From contig NC_135498.1 in assembly GCF_052857255.1 (NCBI RefSeq), positions 88,158,639 to 88,222,638 on the forward strand: a DNA stretch of 64,000 nucleotides, read 5' to 3'. The notes beneath the pieces were generated by a model, which saw only the letters and a list, made by a program, of their open reading frames with translations, did not search any database and was not told the origin of the DNA. This document shows positions 12,741 through 27,403 of the stretch, piece after piece (the stretch's first letter is position 1; each line of letters begins with the position of its first letter). This DNA is from Amblyomma americanum. Lineage: Eukaryota; Arthropoda; Arachnida; Ixodida; Ixodidae. The translations under genes and the position numbers were made by a program.

Positions 12741-14350
12741 ACAAAACAAAGGTGTATTGAGAAACACCGCTGGGGAAAATTGCAGCGTCAGATGGCATAC
12801 GAACATCTATCCCTTCATGCCGCATTTGAGGTATGTATCCGTTGCAAGTAAATTGCCGAACGTATCAATTTGCGAACATGGTTCGCCTTTTACGCTAAAG
12901 CGTAAATTAAAAATGAAACGCCCCGTGTCGCAGAAAAGCCACTGTCGGCGTCGCCGTCAGCGTGACGGAAAAATCACTAGTCGATTACAAGAGGTTCCCA
13001 TAGATGGCGCCAGCCACACCAGCGGCGCTTCAGAAACCACTCACTCTAGGGCCCTTGGGCTGCGAGTCAGACACGCTACCGCTATGCCATGTAGACACGT
13101 TCTTACGGCTTGGTTTAAAGCGGGGCTTCATATGTGTGTCGTCTGGTCTTTCACATAATGATTGCGATTGTGAAAGAGCAAGCAGTGTACGCGTGTCTGC
13201 GCGGGCAAGAGGAATCGCTCTTGCGTCACACCCTTAAAAGCGGAGCTTAAGTCTCTCCCAACTTCTTTTTTTTTTGCGGTCCTGTTACACCGATTACAGC
13301 CGCTCTATACATCGCTATACGAGTTCTTGCTGCTTGCAGAAACGCTCCGTCCACGCTGTACACAGCGAAATCGGCGAGCGCTTACCTTGTCGGCAGTCCG
13401 CTTCGAATCCGAACTCGGTGTGACCGCCGATCCATTCTCGCGTTGCCGGGCCTGCGCGAATGCAGAGACAAAGGAATAAAGGACGCGTTTGAAACTTCCT
13501 CCGACAGGCGACAGCCGATTAGCGCGCACAGAAACTAGATCGCCTGAAACAGCGGATAATGTGTCCCGGACTTTCCCGCATGACAAATGGCTTTAGTCGA
13601 CAGTGAGCATAAAATTTCCTCTGGCTATGTTAACGTTTTTCTGGTAGCAAAACACGCATTATCCCCGAGAACAAATTTGATTTCTAAAGCTTCCCGCCAT
13701 TTTATTCAAAATTAGTGGTGTCCTTACCGAAAAGGACTCCGTGATAACAGTTTTAAAGTGAAAGGCTTTGTAGCGTAGCCTCTGCGATCCGCGTCAAAAA
13801 AATTGGTGTCGACGGATGCATTTCACTTGCGAAATTCGCCGGTGATGGCGACACCAGTATTTCGATTTTCTTCCTTTTTCTATAGTTACAAAACCTGCGT
13901 TTTCGGTAAGAGTGGTCTCTTTGTGATTAGAAGGCGGTAATAGATCAATATAGGCCAACTTATATTTGTGCTCCTCAGTGTCCCTTCCCAGGCTGCACAA
14001 CCTGAGATAGAAGTCTTGAACGCAACTATCCGAAACGAGACAAACGGCTAGAAAATGTGCAGGGAAAATCCCGTTTTCAGCTGGCCAACGTCCTAAATCA
14101 GTCACATAGCTCGTCTAATATCCTGGTCAAAAAACGTTTCAGAAACCGTCTTCTAGGCGTAGTCAAGAAACTTCTAAAAGTAGTCTACAGAACACCTCTC
14201 GCAAGCGTCGCAAACAAACGCCTATAGAAATGAGTCACAGCGAGACCTTTTCTTTAAGAATACAGGTAGTTTTGAAGATGTTTGCAGTACTACTTGCACA
14301 AGCCATGTACCCACGAATTTTGTTCGTTTTGTTCAGCGGAAGAGGAGCTA
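12741..14350. other. intergenic, no gene seen
   Basis: Frames here are short and carry no motif. A partial tRNA-like string (minus strand, about 13050-13095) is too degenerate to call. Confidence 0.45.
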
Positions 14351-14561
14351 CATAGTCAAATACAACTCAAGAACGAAGCGGGTTTTCCCCCGTCAAAGGA
14401 CCCCCTTCCAGCCAATGGCGTCGGCCGATTCCCATATGAAACTGCTAGCCTGATAATGCACTGTCACGATAGCAGGCTCATAAGAATCGGCCGACACCAT
14501 CGGCTGGAAGAGAGTCCTTCGACGGGGAAAAGCCGCTTCGTTCTTGAGTTGTATCCGACTT
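14351..14561. mobile_element. fold-back MITE, copy 1
   Basis: The two halves are inverted copies: AACTCAAGAACGAAGCG, CCAGCCAATGGCGTCGGCC and the GCTAGC region on the left reappear as complements on the right. The ends carry a GTCGGATA-type terminus next to TA dinucleotides (14349-14350 and 14562-14563). Same family as 17877-18122. The whole unit can fold into one hairpin of about 210 nt and has no coding capacity. A TA target suggests mobilisation by a Tc1/mariner-type transposase. Confidence 0.75.
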
Positions 14562-15931
14562 TACAGCGCTACGGGCCCACATCAAGCTTGCACTGTGAAC
14601 TGCACAATAACCCTGCTGCACGCTGCAAGCTTGATGTTGGCATCAGCTACTGCTGCTCTGCGTAAATAAAAAGAAGCAATATCAGAACAACACTTTTTGT
14701 TATAACGAATAAAATATCATATTCAATACAAACGGCTCAAGCAGCATTTGACCTGCTTCATTAAATGAAGGAGAGGAAAAAAAACAGCATATCCGAAAAA
14801 TATCGCATCATCAGAATCTGATGCATATGAATGGTGCAGCAGAAAAAAAAAACAGATTTAAGATACAAACACTCAAGATTCCGTTCGTAATCTCCTGAGA
14901 CGTACTACTTCTGGCGACGTGAACATGTATGCCCGCGTTTGTTATGTCGCGAAACATTCGTTAGATGATGTGCAACCCAAAAAAATAAAATAAAAACAGT
15001 ACTGCTTGCACCGCCTATATGGCACAACGGGACTAAATCAATTTCAAATTAATAAAGACGCGCAAGCAGAACAATAGCTATCCCGCCTCCTTTCACAGCC
15101 TGTGTGGCACACCGATTATTTCTTCATCCCGCGCTAGTTTGTATAAGCCGCGAAGTTATTGACGAATAGGCTACAACATAAAAGCAGGACAATTAAGCAA
15201 AAAACGCGCTAGGAAATGTGTCGAAATTGTGCTGACTCAGATGTGGGATGCGCCCCCTGCTTGGCGTGCATATATGGCGGCTTCCTCTCTGAGAAAAAAA
15301 AAGTAGTCGACGCTCCAGTGCAAATAAAAGGTGCGCACCTCCTTCGCCTATAGGGAAGACGAGGAGACTAGCACGGCGAATCAATTATTTTAGCATGACC
15401 GAAAGTAGATTCGGCGTATACAACCTTGATAAAAAAAGCGAATAAAGAAGAGAACTATACATGCGAACAAGATAGGAGGAGTATTGCGATAATATTGGGC
15501 ACGAAGACTCACAGTTCTGCTCCTCTTCAAAAGGAGCAGTGCTTAACCCGGAGTTGGAGAACGAGGTTAGGGAGGGAGTTGGTGCGCAAGAGCACAAGCA
15601 GCAAGTAGGAAAATGCTAATCCAGGACACATGGCTGAGAGGTCAAATGACGCACACACAGCACCGCGCACCGCAGCTGGCACATGACGATGACAACGGGT
15701 GGCGGAACGTGCGGTGGCAGGTAAGTCAATGTGACACCCGAATGGGCAGAGGGGCCTCGAGGCCCACACCCGGTGGTGTATGCGACAGTTGACTGGCGAC
15801 CTCATCTGCTGCAGCGACCCCAGCCCTCGGAGACATTATAGAGTCACTGCGTCCAATCCAAGAAGCACGAGCCATCACCAGAGTTACCACCACTACCAGC
15901 TCCTCTCAGGTAGCAGCAAAGCGTGGAGGCA

Positions 15932-15974
15932 CCATGGAGGAGCTGTTGCAGCTGCAGCTGCAACAGCTCCATGG
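15932..15974. repeat. near-perfect palindrome
   Basis: CCATGGAG on the left and CTCCATGG on the right flank the self-complementary core GAGCTGTTGCAGCTG / CAGCTGCAACAGCTC with no loop. It could form a cruciform of about 20 bp per arm, apart from one unpaired base. Confidence 0.85.
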
Positions 15975-16269
15975 AAGGGGATGCAACCGACGAGGCGCAC
16001 GTATAGAGGTGGCCTCAGTTCCATGAGGTCGGACGGGAGCACTAGGAAATGGTATCTATACACTCAGAGGCGCGCAGACTGGGCGCAGAACTGTGGGAAC
16101 GCCGCACGAGCACGGGAAGATCGCTGAGAAGCCACCACATGTGCACGTACAGCGATGGTGGGAAGACGTGTGCACGCACGATGGTCGCTGCACGGCGGGA
16201 AAGGTCTAACAGCGTCGGAGGATCCGTTGGATACCACCGCGCAGCGGTGAGGCGAAGTGCTTACAAAAA

Positions 16270-16430
16270 AGTTCCTTACACAGTCTATAAACTGTGCCTA
16301 TAAACTGCCTATAAACTTTTGTCTATAGTCTATAGACTAGTTCATAGGCAATAAAAATCCTATAGACAGTCTATCACACACTTTTAGGGGACTTTTTTTC
16401 ATAGACAGCCCATAGACTATAAATAGACAA
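16270..16430. repeat. CTATAAAC / CTATAGAC repeat cluster
   Basis: Short motifs GTCTATA, CTATAGAC and CTATAAACTG recur more than ten times in both orientations within 160 bp, without a fixed period. Probably a decayed tandem or fold-back element. Confidence 0.6.
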
Positions 16431-17876
16431 GAGTAATAATGTGTCGGCAAGCGATAGTGTCTTTGAAGATCATTTTGTTAAGGGAAGGAAGAACGCGCGA
16501 TATCCGCCGTGGAGCGAGGTAACCGCAAGGGCAAAGGAACCACCGGTCCTTGCTGTAGCCTATATGCGACGCGGATAGGACTGCAGGCATGCGAAGGTTC
16601 GCGCGAAGACCGCTGCGCAACGAGTATGCCGGGCGGCGATGAAAGTCCGCAGGTTAACACCGCACGCAGCTAGGTGGCGCGAAGAGCTGGGAGAGGGCAC
16701 GGAGGTGCAAGAAATGGCTTCCGTACAGGAGAGAAGCCGAACAAGTGACGCAGAGTCCGGCGCTGAAACACGGCAAAGTTGCGGTGAGGGTCACGTGCGA
16801 ACACGGGCGCCTCCAAAGTTAGCACCAGGAAGAGGAATCTGCATACCAAGAATCAGACTTGATGCAGGCATTCTGAAGAGCCCGCGCCGTTACAGGCGTG
16901 CACCGAGGAGGCCGCAACGATGGCAGGGCCGCTGCCGCTTGCCAACGTCGGGATTGAGAAAAACGCCGAGCGGAAACGGCCGGTAAGAATTAGATGCCTT
17001 TCTGCACAAACTTAGCTATTATATGTCTCAGTGATAGAACCCGTTTCCTACCCCGCGCACCGTGGATGGTGCACGGTACACCCGGGTACCATCCACGGCA
17101 TGGATGGTACCCCGCGCACGAGCCCCAAAAGGCCAACAAAATTGGATGCTTTCCTGGCAGAACTTCTGTCGTCTGTAAGATGACTTAACTAGGGCTAGCG
17201 TAGAGCCAGTCTTCTGCCCCGTATTCACCACAAGGCCAAAAAGACCGCCAGTATCTTTCCCGCTATCTTTCCCGCCACAACTTCTATCTCCTGTAAGATA
17301 TCTTATAGAGGGTGGAGATAGTGCCCATCTCCTTTCTTTTAGGCATATCGTTTAAGACAGATCGTTTAAGGCAGTAAAAAACCTCTTAAAAGCGTTTCTT
17401 TAGGTCGAAAGGCCCTTTTATTCGTTTTATCTCTGAAATAGACGCTTTGAAGACCTTGCATGCTACATGGATGACTTTATGCGTTGCAACGCATAATAAA
17501 GCCAAGCGTACCCAGAAGGACAGATATGATTGATTTAAAGATACCGACAACCGAGTTTTAACGATTTTGAATTTCTTAGCGCACAATGCCTGAATTAAAA
17601 AAAAAAGTGGCCAATCCCGAAATGGCTGCGTTAGAAGTGCCACGAAATAATTATGAGAAAATTTTCCGATCAATAAATACGTTCGCTTTCGGGTCTATAC
17701 CGATGCTACAGGAGCATGAATGGCCTTTGAGCGCGGCAGTGATTTGACGCTGGCAAAAGTTGAACACCGGAAACAATAGCAAGCCGGGCCTCGAAACACG
17801 TACCTTCCGTTCAAAAATGTACCTCCGTCGCCTTCACACCTGTCTTCCGCGCGGTTGAATTATCATGTCGATGCTA

Positions 17877-18122
17877 TAGTCGGATACAGCTGTAAAGAAC
17901 GAAGCGTCTTTTCCCCGTCGAAGGACCGCCTTCCAGCCAATGGCGTCGGCCGAGTCTCATGAACGCGATAGCGTGACAATGCAGGGAGGGGGCTATCCCC
18001 TTTAATCAGCTACTCCCTGCACTGTCACGCTAGCAGGCTCATGGGAATCGGCCGACGCCATTGGCTGGAAGGCGGTCCTTCGACGGGGAAAAGACGCTTC
18101 GTTCTTGAGTTATATCCGACTG
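17877..18122. mobile_element. fold-back MITE, copy 2
   Basis: A hairpin element of the same family as 14351-14561. Ends read GTCGGATA and TATCCGAC next to TA (17875-17876 and 18123-18124). Arms share AAAGAACGAAGCGTCTTTTC, the CGTCGAAGGACCGCCTTCC block and GGCGTCGGCCGA. The loop contains AGGGAGGGGGCTATCCCC. Confidence 0.8.
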
Positions 18123-18124
18123 TA

Positions 18125-19019
18125 GCGCATAAGCACTCACACCCGTCTTTCACGCTTTCACGGGTACAAAAGCGCTGACGCGCTTTGCTCATAACGTCAA
18201 CTCAGACTCGAAAATCAAGAAGACAAAGTACTTTCACTAAAAGCTAGGTTAACATATGTGCCGCTATCAGTACGCGTATTGACGTGCGATGGGGTATATG
18301 CAATAATAGCACGAAAGTTTCCCTCGAGAACTTCGGTACCGAAGTAAAATTAAAATTTCTGGTTTAACCGAACATGTCCAAGTAACTTCATTTTTGACTA
18401 AAATCTAGTTTCATGCTATCTTTGTGGCCCGTAAAGATTTCTGTGAAAACGGCTTAAATTCGATTTCTGCCCTAAAGTGCGTTTCAAGAAAGTGCATAGC
18501 TGTCCGCTGCACAAAGCTGAAGGCACCGCACGGGAACTTGTGAATGTCTTCAGCTCACCCACCAAAAAAAAACAAACGAAAAAGAACAGTTCTGGTTATA
18601 TAAAGCCTTATTATAGTATAAGGCAAGGCCTTTGCATGTGTGCTGTAGTGCCTTAACGCGTTTCAATGGGTTGTCAATCGCTTCAAAGGAACCGCACAGC
18701 AGTTGGCCAACGGTCAACGACTGATCAAAACAAGGTGAGCCGTGACAGTATGCACGCTGGCCAGATAACCAGCCACCGTAAAATAAAAAGTGAAGCCTAT
18801 ACAAGTTATAACCACGTATGTTGTTGATAAGGCTCTGACGAGTTCGGAACAGATAGCGAGCGGTTGTCAAGAAAGAATTGCCAGTGTTTAGGGATGCAAG
18901 CGCGCGGAAGTGAGTGCTATATACCAGGCAAAAAAAAAAGGGGGTCAGTGTAGCTGACCGCCAACGTTCCCGGACATCTCCACTTGTTGGAAAAGGCGCC
19001 CTCGACAGCTGTTAGTGCG
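18125..19019. other. intergenic, no gene seen
   Basis: AT-rich sequence without recognisable features. Confidence 0.45.
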
Positions 19020-19460
19020 TCAGAAAATCAGGCCGGCGCAAAGACGACAGAATTCACGCGCCCGGCCCTTTCCCACTTTCCCTACAAACCGGCGTAAGGC
19101 ACTGCTGCAGTTCGATGCATGCAACCCTCATCGGCGATATCTGCTTTCCAGAAGCGTACACCTTCGCTGATGTCATCAGATGACGTCTAATCATATCAGC
19201 AGCACATACTATCTCCAGCCGCATCGACCACAACAAGTGTACCCTCCCCCTGCAAGAACTACGTCTCGTTTACGATCTTTTTTTTTTTTGTAAAGTCATC
19301 TCGGAATTGGAACGATCTGCTGCCGGAAGCCGTACACCGCACCAACCCCGTCCAATTCAACAAAAAGATCGAGGCCATCATCTTGTAATCAGTCACGCCT
19401 ATCCCTCATGTAATGCCCCATTCATGGAGCCTTTCACGTAATAAATGAATAAATAACGCC
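19020..19460 (+). mobile_element. 3' end of a 5'-truncated LINE
   Basis: Near 19303-19388 the plus strand reads WNDLLPEAVHRTNPVQF and a few more residues before a stop. This is the tail typical of CR1/Jockey-like reverse transcriptases (WN-LP...F). Then come a short 3' region and an ATAAATGAATAAATAA tail at 19440-19456. Upstream coding is interrupted by stops and a T-run at 19277-19289. Confidence 0.55.
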
Positions 19461-20579
19461 ACTGCGCATTGTGCCTGTTGCCCCACTTGCGTCGATACCG
19501 ATACCGTTATGCAGTGCGAAAGTAATGGTGCCATGAGGTCGGTCTTTTGCGCTTCACGAATCGAATCCGTTCACAGCATGTATACAGTTCGGCTACAACC
19601 TCCGGTACAGATACGGATCTGAACGTGCTTCTGCACTCCCGGTGCAACATGCAGTCGCTCGTTAGCTCTCATAATCGTATACGACCATGGAACCGGACCG
19701 ACGGGTATGCGCTATCAAGTTAATTATGGTCGGTTTATAGTTATAGCCCGCGCTGGCAATTAAGCTGGTCATGATCATGATAGCCATTAAGCGACAGCCG
19801 AGGTAAGCTTTGCGAATTCCGACATTTATACGCCATACCACACCAGCAGCAGCAGCATCGGAAGCGACACAACGGGCCGACAGCGATCCAGCTCAGTTAG
19901 CTCAGTGGTCGACGTGTGCGTTCGTGCTGCACGCACACCTTTTCGGGCTGTGACGGAGGCTCGCTGTGGTCGAACAATAACAACAGCGGCCGAGACTCCT
20001 CCGCTTCTAGGAGAGCGCGCAGCTGCTGGCCCCGCATTTCCTCGCGCTGACAGAACAATGCGCGCATATAAGCATGCATGCAATGGACAGTGCGTGTACA
20101 GGTGGTGCTCTGCACATGACCCTGTATAGTGATGTCGCACCACTCTGTGATCTATTCCTGCATTTTTCTCTAACCTTATGAATATACGATCCATCAAGGG
20201 TATTAATTGCGACTGCGCTTATGTGTGTGCATGTATTCTGGTGAGACCACACGCACATTACAATGCACACTTGTCTTTTACGTTTTTTTTTAAACGCATC
20301 ACTATTGCAGCTTAAGTGCTATTGAAAGTATGAGGGCACTCACTGTGCTTCCTTCGTACAGTTAGCTTTTTCGAGAACTGTGTGACAATACGGGACTCCA
20401 TGGGTATACCCTTCCAAACCGGTTGCTTTTGCTCCCCGTGTTCAAATATCTCCCAAATTTCGCGTTAGATAACTCGTAATTTCTATTCAAATACGCATTC
20501 TGCCCTGCATTTGTTTAACTATATATTTACGTCATGAGACGTTCTTGCATGTTTGTGAAGGCACTCAGCAGATAGGATG
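19461..20579. other. intergenic, no gene seen
   Basis: No domain, splice-consistent exon or repeat could be supported. The frames around 19826-20270 lie in GC-rich sequence and show no family signature. Confidence 0.4.
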
Positions 20580-20720
20580 AAGAAGCCCATCTAGAGCACA
20601 ACTGGCAGCAGCATCCAGCGGAGCCCTGGACTAAGGGCAACCGACCGTTGTGCAAGAAGATGGACGAAGCCATCTGAAGACCGCAGAAGACCAGCGGATC
20701 TAGAGCTCAATAAAGCTTTT
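20580..20720 (+). mobile_element. 3' end of a retroposon with an ACTC tail
   Basis: The segment ends CTCAATAAAGCTTTTCACTC and passes directly into the ACTC array. An AATAAA signal followed by a simple-sequence tail is the usual ending of tick LINE copies. The coding part is absent. Confidence 0.5.
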
Positions 20721-20913
20721 CACTCACTCACTCACTCACTCACTCACTCACTCACTCACTCACTCACTCACTCACTCACTCACTCACTCACTCACTCACT
20801 CACTCACTCACTCACTCACTCACTCACTCACTCACTCACTCACTCACTCACTCACTCACTCACTCACTCACTCACTCACTCACTCACTCACTCACTCACT
20901 CACTCACTCACTA
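20721..20913. repeat. (CACT)n microsatellite
   Basis: About 48 uninterrupted tetranucleotide units, directly after an AATAAA-containing retroposon end. The array probably grew from the retroposon tail. Confidence 0.97.
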
Positions 20914-21408
20914 ATTACAGCTCTGAAACGTGCAAACCTCCATACCATGTGTTTAAAAAAGAGTTTCGTCCTGCTTCATCTCGCGTCACCCTGTTTCCAG
21001 GCTGCTTGAATTGAGAGCTTGCGCTTTGTCTTAAACCTGTTCCGACACCTGCCGGTTGAATATATGTATGCGATCCTAAATCAGCACTCTGCGTCGGAAT
21101 ACGTGACTCTGCGCGGAAGGTATATGTGCTCCAAGGACAACACCCTATTTCGAGTCCACTACCGCACGCTGTCAGCGTTGTCAGTGTATATATATAGTAG
21201 CAGCAACAAGAGAACGAAAAAGAAAATGCACAGGCCTGTCGATTGGCGTCAAGTGGGCCACTGTGAGCAACGCAACTCAGAATTAAGCTAACAAGTGGCT
21301 CTCAAAACTCCCACTTGGCACTGAAATAAGTATGACGGTCAAACAGAAAGTGGAGAGCAAAAAGAACAATGTACATTAGGACCTAGTTCATTAGAACTCG
21401 CCTATTTA
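20914..21408. other. intergenic, no gene seen
   Basis: No motif or repeat recognised. Confidence 0.4.
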
Positions 21409-21650
21409 GCCGTGGTGGCTCAGTGGTTAGGCGCTCGGCTGTTGACCCGAAAGACGCGGGTTCGATACCGGCCGCGGCGGTCGAATTTCGATGGAGGCGA
21501 AATTCTAGATGCCCGTGTACTGTGCGATGTCAGGGCACGTTAAAGAACCCCAGGTGGCCCAAATTTCCGGAGCCCTTCACTACGGCGTCCCTCATAGCCC
21601 GAGTCGCTTTGGGACGTTAAACCCCCATAAGCCGTAAATCATAACCGATC
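21409..21650 (+). mobile_element. Ruka-type tRNA-derived SINE, copy 1
   Basis: Starts GCCGTGGTGGCTCAGTGG (A-box region), with GGGTTCGATACCGG as B box. The body contains GGCGAAATTCTAGA, ACGTTAAAGAACCCCAGGTG and CGCTTTGGGACGTTAA. The organisation matches the tick SINE Ruka, and the sequence closely matches the copies at 31827 and 49177. No poly(A) tail longer than a few bases is seen. Confidence 0.85.
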
Positions 21651-21654
21651 CGAT

Positions 21655-24600
21655 AGTTTTGATCTCCATGTGGTCTACGAGACACAGCGCAGCGGAGGCC
21701 TCCGGATTAATTTCGGCCACTCGGGGTCGTTTAAGGCCACGAAATCGCACACCACATGAGCGTTTTTTTCATTTAGCCTATAGCTCCATCTAAATGCGGT
21801 CGCCACGCGGGGCCGTTCCCGCTTACATGTGATTAGACAGGGACACACGAAGTGGATGGACTTCCTCGTATTTTTGTATTGCACGGCTGCTGGGCAAGCT
21901 GTCAGACGCTTACAATGGTAAATGCCGCGTCGGCGTACGCCACCATTACCGTCAGCAGCATCGCCATCGACAACCGAACTGCGCCCACTGCAGGACAAAG
22001 GGCGCGAGTGAAGAGAGTACAAAAATTTGGGACTATCTAAAGGCTGTGGCCTAATACTCCCCGGTAACCTAATAATGGCCTAATAATGGCCTAATACTCC
22101 CGATTCACCGCCTGCGCAGCGGTACTTTTGCGACTGGTGGTGGCGAAAACTTTAATGGACACAGGGGAGTTTTGGAGAGCCCCAGATGGATATCTTATCA
22201 GTTGCTTTGTAGCAATTGAGAACTGGAAATCGGCGAGCTTTATTTTTTTGTTCGTTTATTACAGCGACAGCTGTTGAGGCCACGCTTCCCGGGGCTGCAC
22301 GGCGTCGTACGTCGCTGCCGGCGCCGTAACCCCAAGTAGTGCGGGGAGCAAAGGCGAGAGGCAACAGCTGCAAAGTGCCATAAGTTGCACTTTGCTTTGC
22401 GCTAGCTCACTGGTACATGTCCCTAATTTAAATGTTTTGGCGCGAAGGGCCGGCACAAAGTACACACAACACGTATACAGGATTGACGCCAACTCTAGCA
22501 GCTAAATTTTATTGCCAGCATGGATCCCTTGTTACCGTACCTTAAGGAAGGCTGATGCACAGAACCACATTTATCAGATATCATATCAAACACGCACGCA
22601 TCAAGCGCGGTCATGGAGTACACGAGGAATAAACCAAAAATCATGCCTGAAGCAAGACATTTCCATGCAACTCACGGCTGTCATGGTAACAACGTCGCCC
22701 TACCCAGGAAAAGAGTACTGATAAAAAAAGATAAAAGAAATAAAACAGAAGGAATGAGAAGTATTCCAATAATTAAGATCGCTAAAAAAGGTGCATACAG
22801 TTAAGCTAAGGAAACTTTACACACAAAACTCTTGCTTTAAAGGGCTGTTCGTTAAAAACGGTGATGCATGTTATAGTAAAACCCTTTAAACATGCTGCAT
22901 ATATGATCACAAAAACTAAAGAAAAATAGAACCTGAAACCGCAAAAGCCACAGAAAATTAAATAAAACGTAAAAATTACCACTTTCACACTGGCCCACTA
23001 AGAAATTCTAGCTTAGCGTGGTGAAGAAAAGTAGACGACGTGATCACATATATGCCCCCAGCTTGCATGATGAAATAAGCTTCGATGATCTCTCGCTCAA
23101 TCCTGCCGCCCGCTTTTTTTAAAATGACTGAATGTAAAGGTGACCAGTTCCCAATCTAGCCAGCAAAAGTGAGCATTGCTAACTGTTAACTGATGTTTGT
23201 ACCACTCAACACGTGTTGAATCTTAGAGTGTGCTATTAGTTGCTGGCTATCAACATCTTCAACCAAATATACACCTACTAACAAATTCCGCAGAAGTCAG
23301 GGTGGCAGTTTTACGCCTAGTCCAGTGTTCAGCCGGGTGGCCTCCCGAGTCCTTGCTCTTTGACACGTTGTGCGCATATGGCCCTGCTATTATAGCATCG
23401 CCCTGTTTGACATGTGTATATTTTTCCGCACTTGAATGAGTATCCTATACAACACTCGGGAGGTGCATTCCGTGTACTTAGCCACGTGTTTCTTAGCGCA
23501 CTGACGTTGCTTCCGCTTGCTGAGTGCGCAGGTCTTTGCTAACTTGAATGCCGAAAACACATTGGCGTCGCGCTTAGGAACCAGCCACCTTCTTCCAATG
23601 ATGTGACAACTTGCGATGCTACAGAGTCTATTGTAGGGGATTTTTTTTTCTTGCCCTACCTGTTTATCGCACTGACCAAAAACTTTTTTGCTTTCTTCAT
23701 TAAGTCTTCGCAGACTCCCGTGGTTAATAGAGGGGGATATGCAGCGTCGACCAATCGTTGAACGAAAGCTTTAAACCATTTTATTCGTGCATGTTTTAAG
23801 ATTTTAGATGGTTTGAACGGCCCCTCTGAACGGGAACGGACGCAGAAGGTGAGACAGGAAAGAGACGGGCACAAAAACTGCGCCGTGACAGCAATTGCAA
23901 CCGGTCAGGAGGAATGTGCAGGGTGCCTCCATATCGGGAATTGCATGCACGTGCCGTGCGAGCATCTAACCGCGGTCGTTACGAATCAATGCGCAATTAA
24001 GGGCCACGGTCAGCGCATCCTCTTCCCTGAGCGCAGCTCCCCGACCGTTTGTCGAGGCTTCGTTCGCTGTTGAAAAACTGAAAAGAATTTGAGGCTCGCC
24101 TCGTGCCTGCTGAGAAGAGGTTCAGAGCAAATTTTAAAGGATGTGTGTAGGGGGAAACGCTATACCCGGGTGCATGCACATCATGCTTTGACAATTTTAA
24201 TCGCACTCTTTTTATAATACTAATCAGTTTGGCGTGTCAACGAGCAGTATCCTCTCGTACGAGCGGATATTGCAAAATCATGCTGCTTTTTCGCGCAATC
24301 CAACGTTTTACGTCGCCCAAAGGTTCACAAGGCATACGGGAAAAAATGGCTGGGTTTCAACGTGGCTTGAACCTATATTTATACAAGCGAAAGCTCTGTT
24401 AACCATGGCCTCCACTATCTCAAATCAAACTTCAAGGGTCAAGGTCAGGTACCCAATGGTCATAGTCATATGATCCCGTAGTCATACTGCCATAGCTTGG
24501 GCCATACCAGCAGGCAGTTAAGTTCGGTTTGATCTTGTGAGGCGTTGAATGTCATTGTCTCATCCGCATCGAAATCAAAAGTTGTAGCCTTAGGAGTAGA

Positions 24601-24656
24601 GCTCTCGCTCTAAAAAGAGGTAAATATGAAGAGTAGGAGAGCGGCCACTTTCTAAT
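21655..24656. other. intergenic, no gene seen
   Basis: Short frames only. 22060-22105 has two direct copies of CCTAATAATGG. No gene family recognised in translations of either strand. Confidence 0.4.
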
Positions 24657-24657
24657 T

Positions 24658-24955
24658 CTACCCACCGCGACGGCTCAGTGGCATGCAGTGTTTTTGCTTC
24701 TGGTCACAACTGGTCACGCGTTCGAACTCGACCCGCCACGGTGGCTCAGCGGCTTTGGCGTCCGGCTGCGGATGCCAAGGTCACGGGGAAGCGAGTGGAA
24801 AAAAAAAACGCACGAGTGCCGTGAGATCTTAGCGCACGTTAATTAACCCAAGGTGGTTTAAACTAATCCGGTGCCCTCCTCTACCGCGTCCTCCACCATG
24901 GCGTCTCTCATAGATCGTATGTCGCATCGGGACGTTACAGGGACCATGAAACGAT
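24658..24955 (+). mobile_element. Ruka-like SINE with doubled head, decayed
   Basis: Two A-box-like starts occur in the same orientation: CCGCGACGGCTCAGTGG at 24664 and CCACGGTGGCTCAGCGG at 24735. A Ruka-like body follows (GCACGTTAATTAACCC-AGGTGG, GCGTCTCTCATAG, CATCGGGACGTTA). The B box of the second unit is damaged. It looks like an old insertion next to a truncated head. Confidence 0.65.
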
Positions 24956-27385
<2,430 letters not shown>

Positions 27386-27403
27386 ATGACACGTCCACTT
27401 GCC
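27386..27403 (+). CDS. MRM1: MRM1 tentative exon 1
   Basis: ATG at 27386 is followed by five codons (TRPLA) and a near-consensus donor, GCC|GTAAGT, at 27404. The next exon has an acceptor with a T-rich tract (TTTTTTTGTCCAG, ending at 28249). Joining keeps the frame (phase 0) and adds VW before the second ATG. The result would be a longer basic N-terminus suited to mitochondrial import. The alternative is translation from the ATG at 28256, with this upstream piece as untranslated or unrelated sequence. Confidence 0.45.

Larger units (their letters stand above)
14570..17870. other. intergenic with palindromes and short repeats
   Basis: No supported gene. Features inside: a 43-bp near-palindrome at 15932-15974, a CTATAAACT/CTATAGAC repeat cluster at 16270-16430, and a small palindromic segment with GGTACC centres near 17060-17115. 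Confidence 0.4.

Noticed and set aside
13050..13100. tRNA-like string on the minus strand
   Set aside because: Only an A-box-like part is visible; no B box.
19826..20270. ORFs of 72-123 codons on both strands
   Set aside because: Mutually antisense in a GC-rich patch; no family features.
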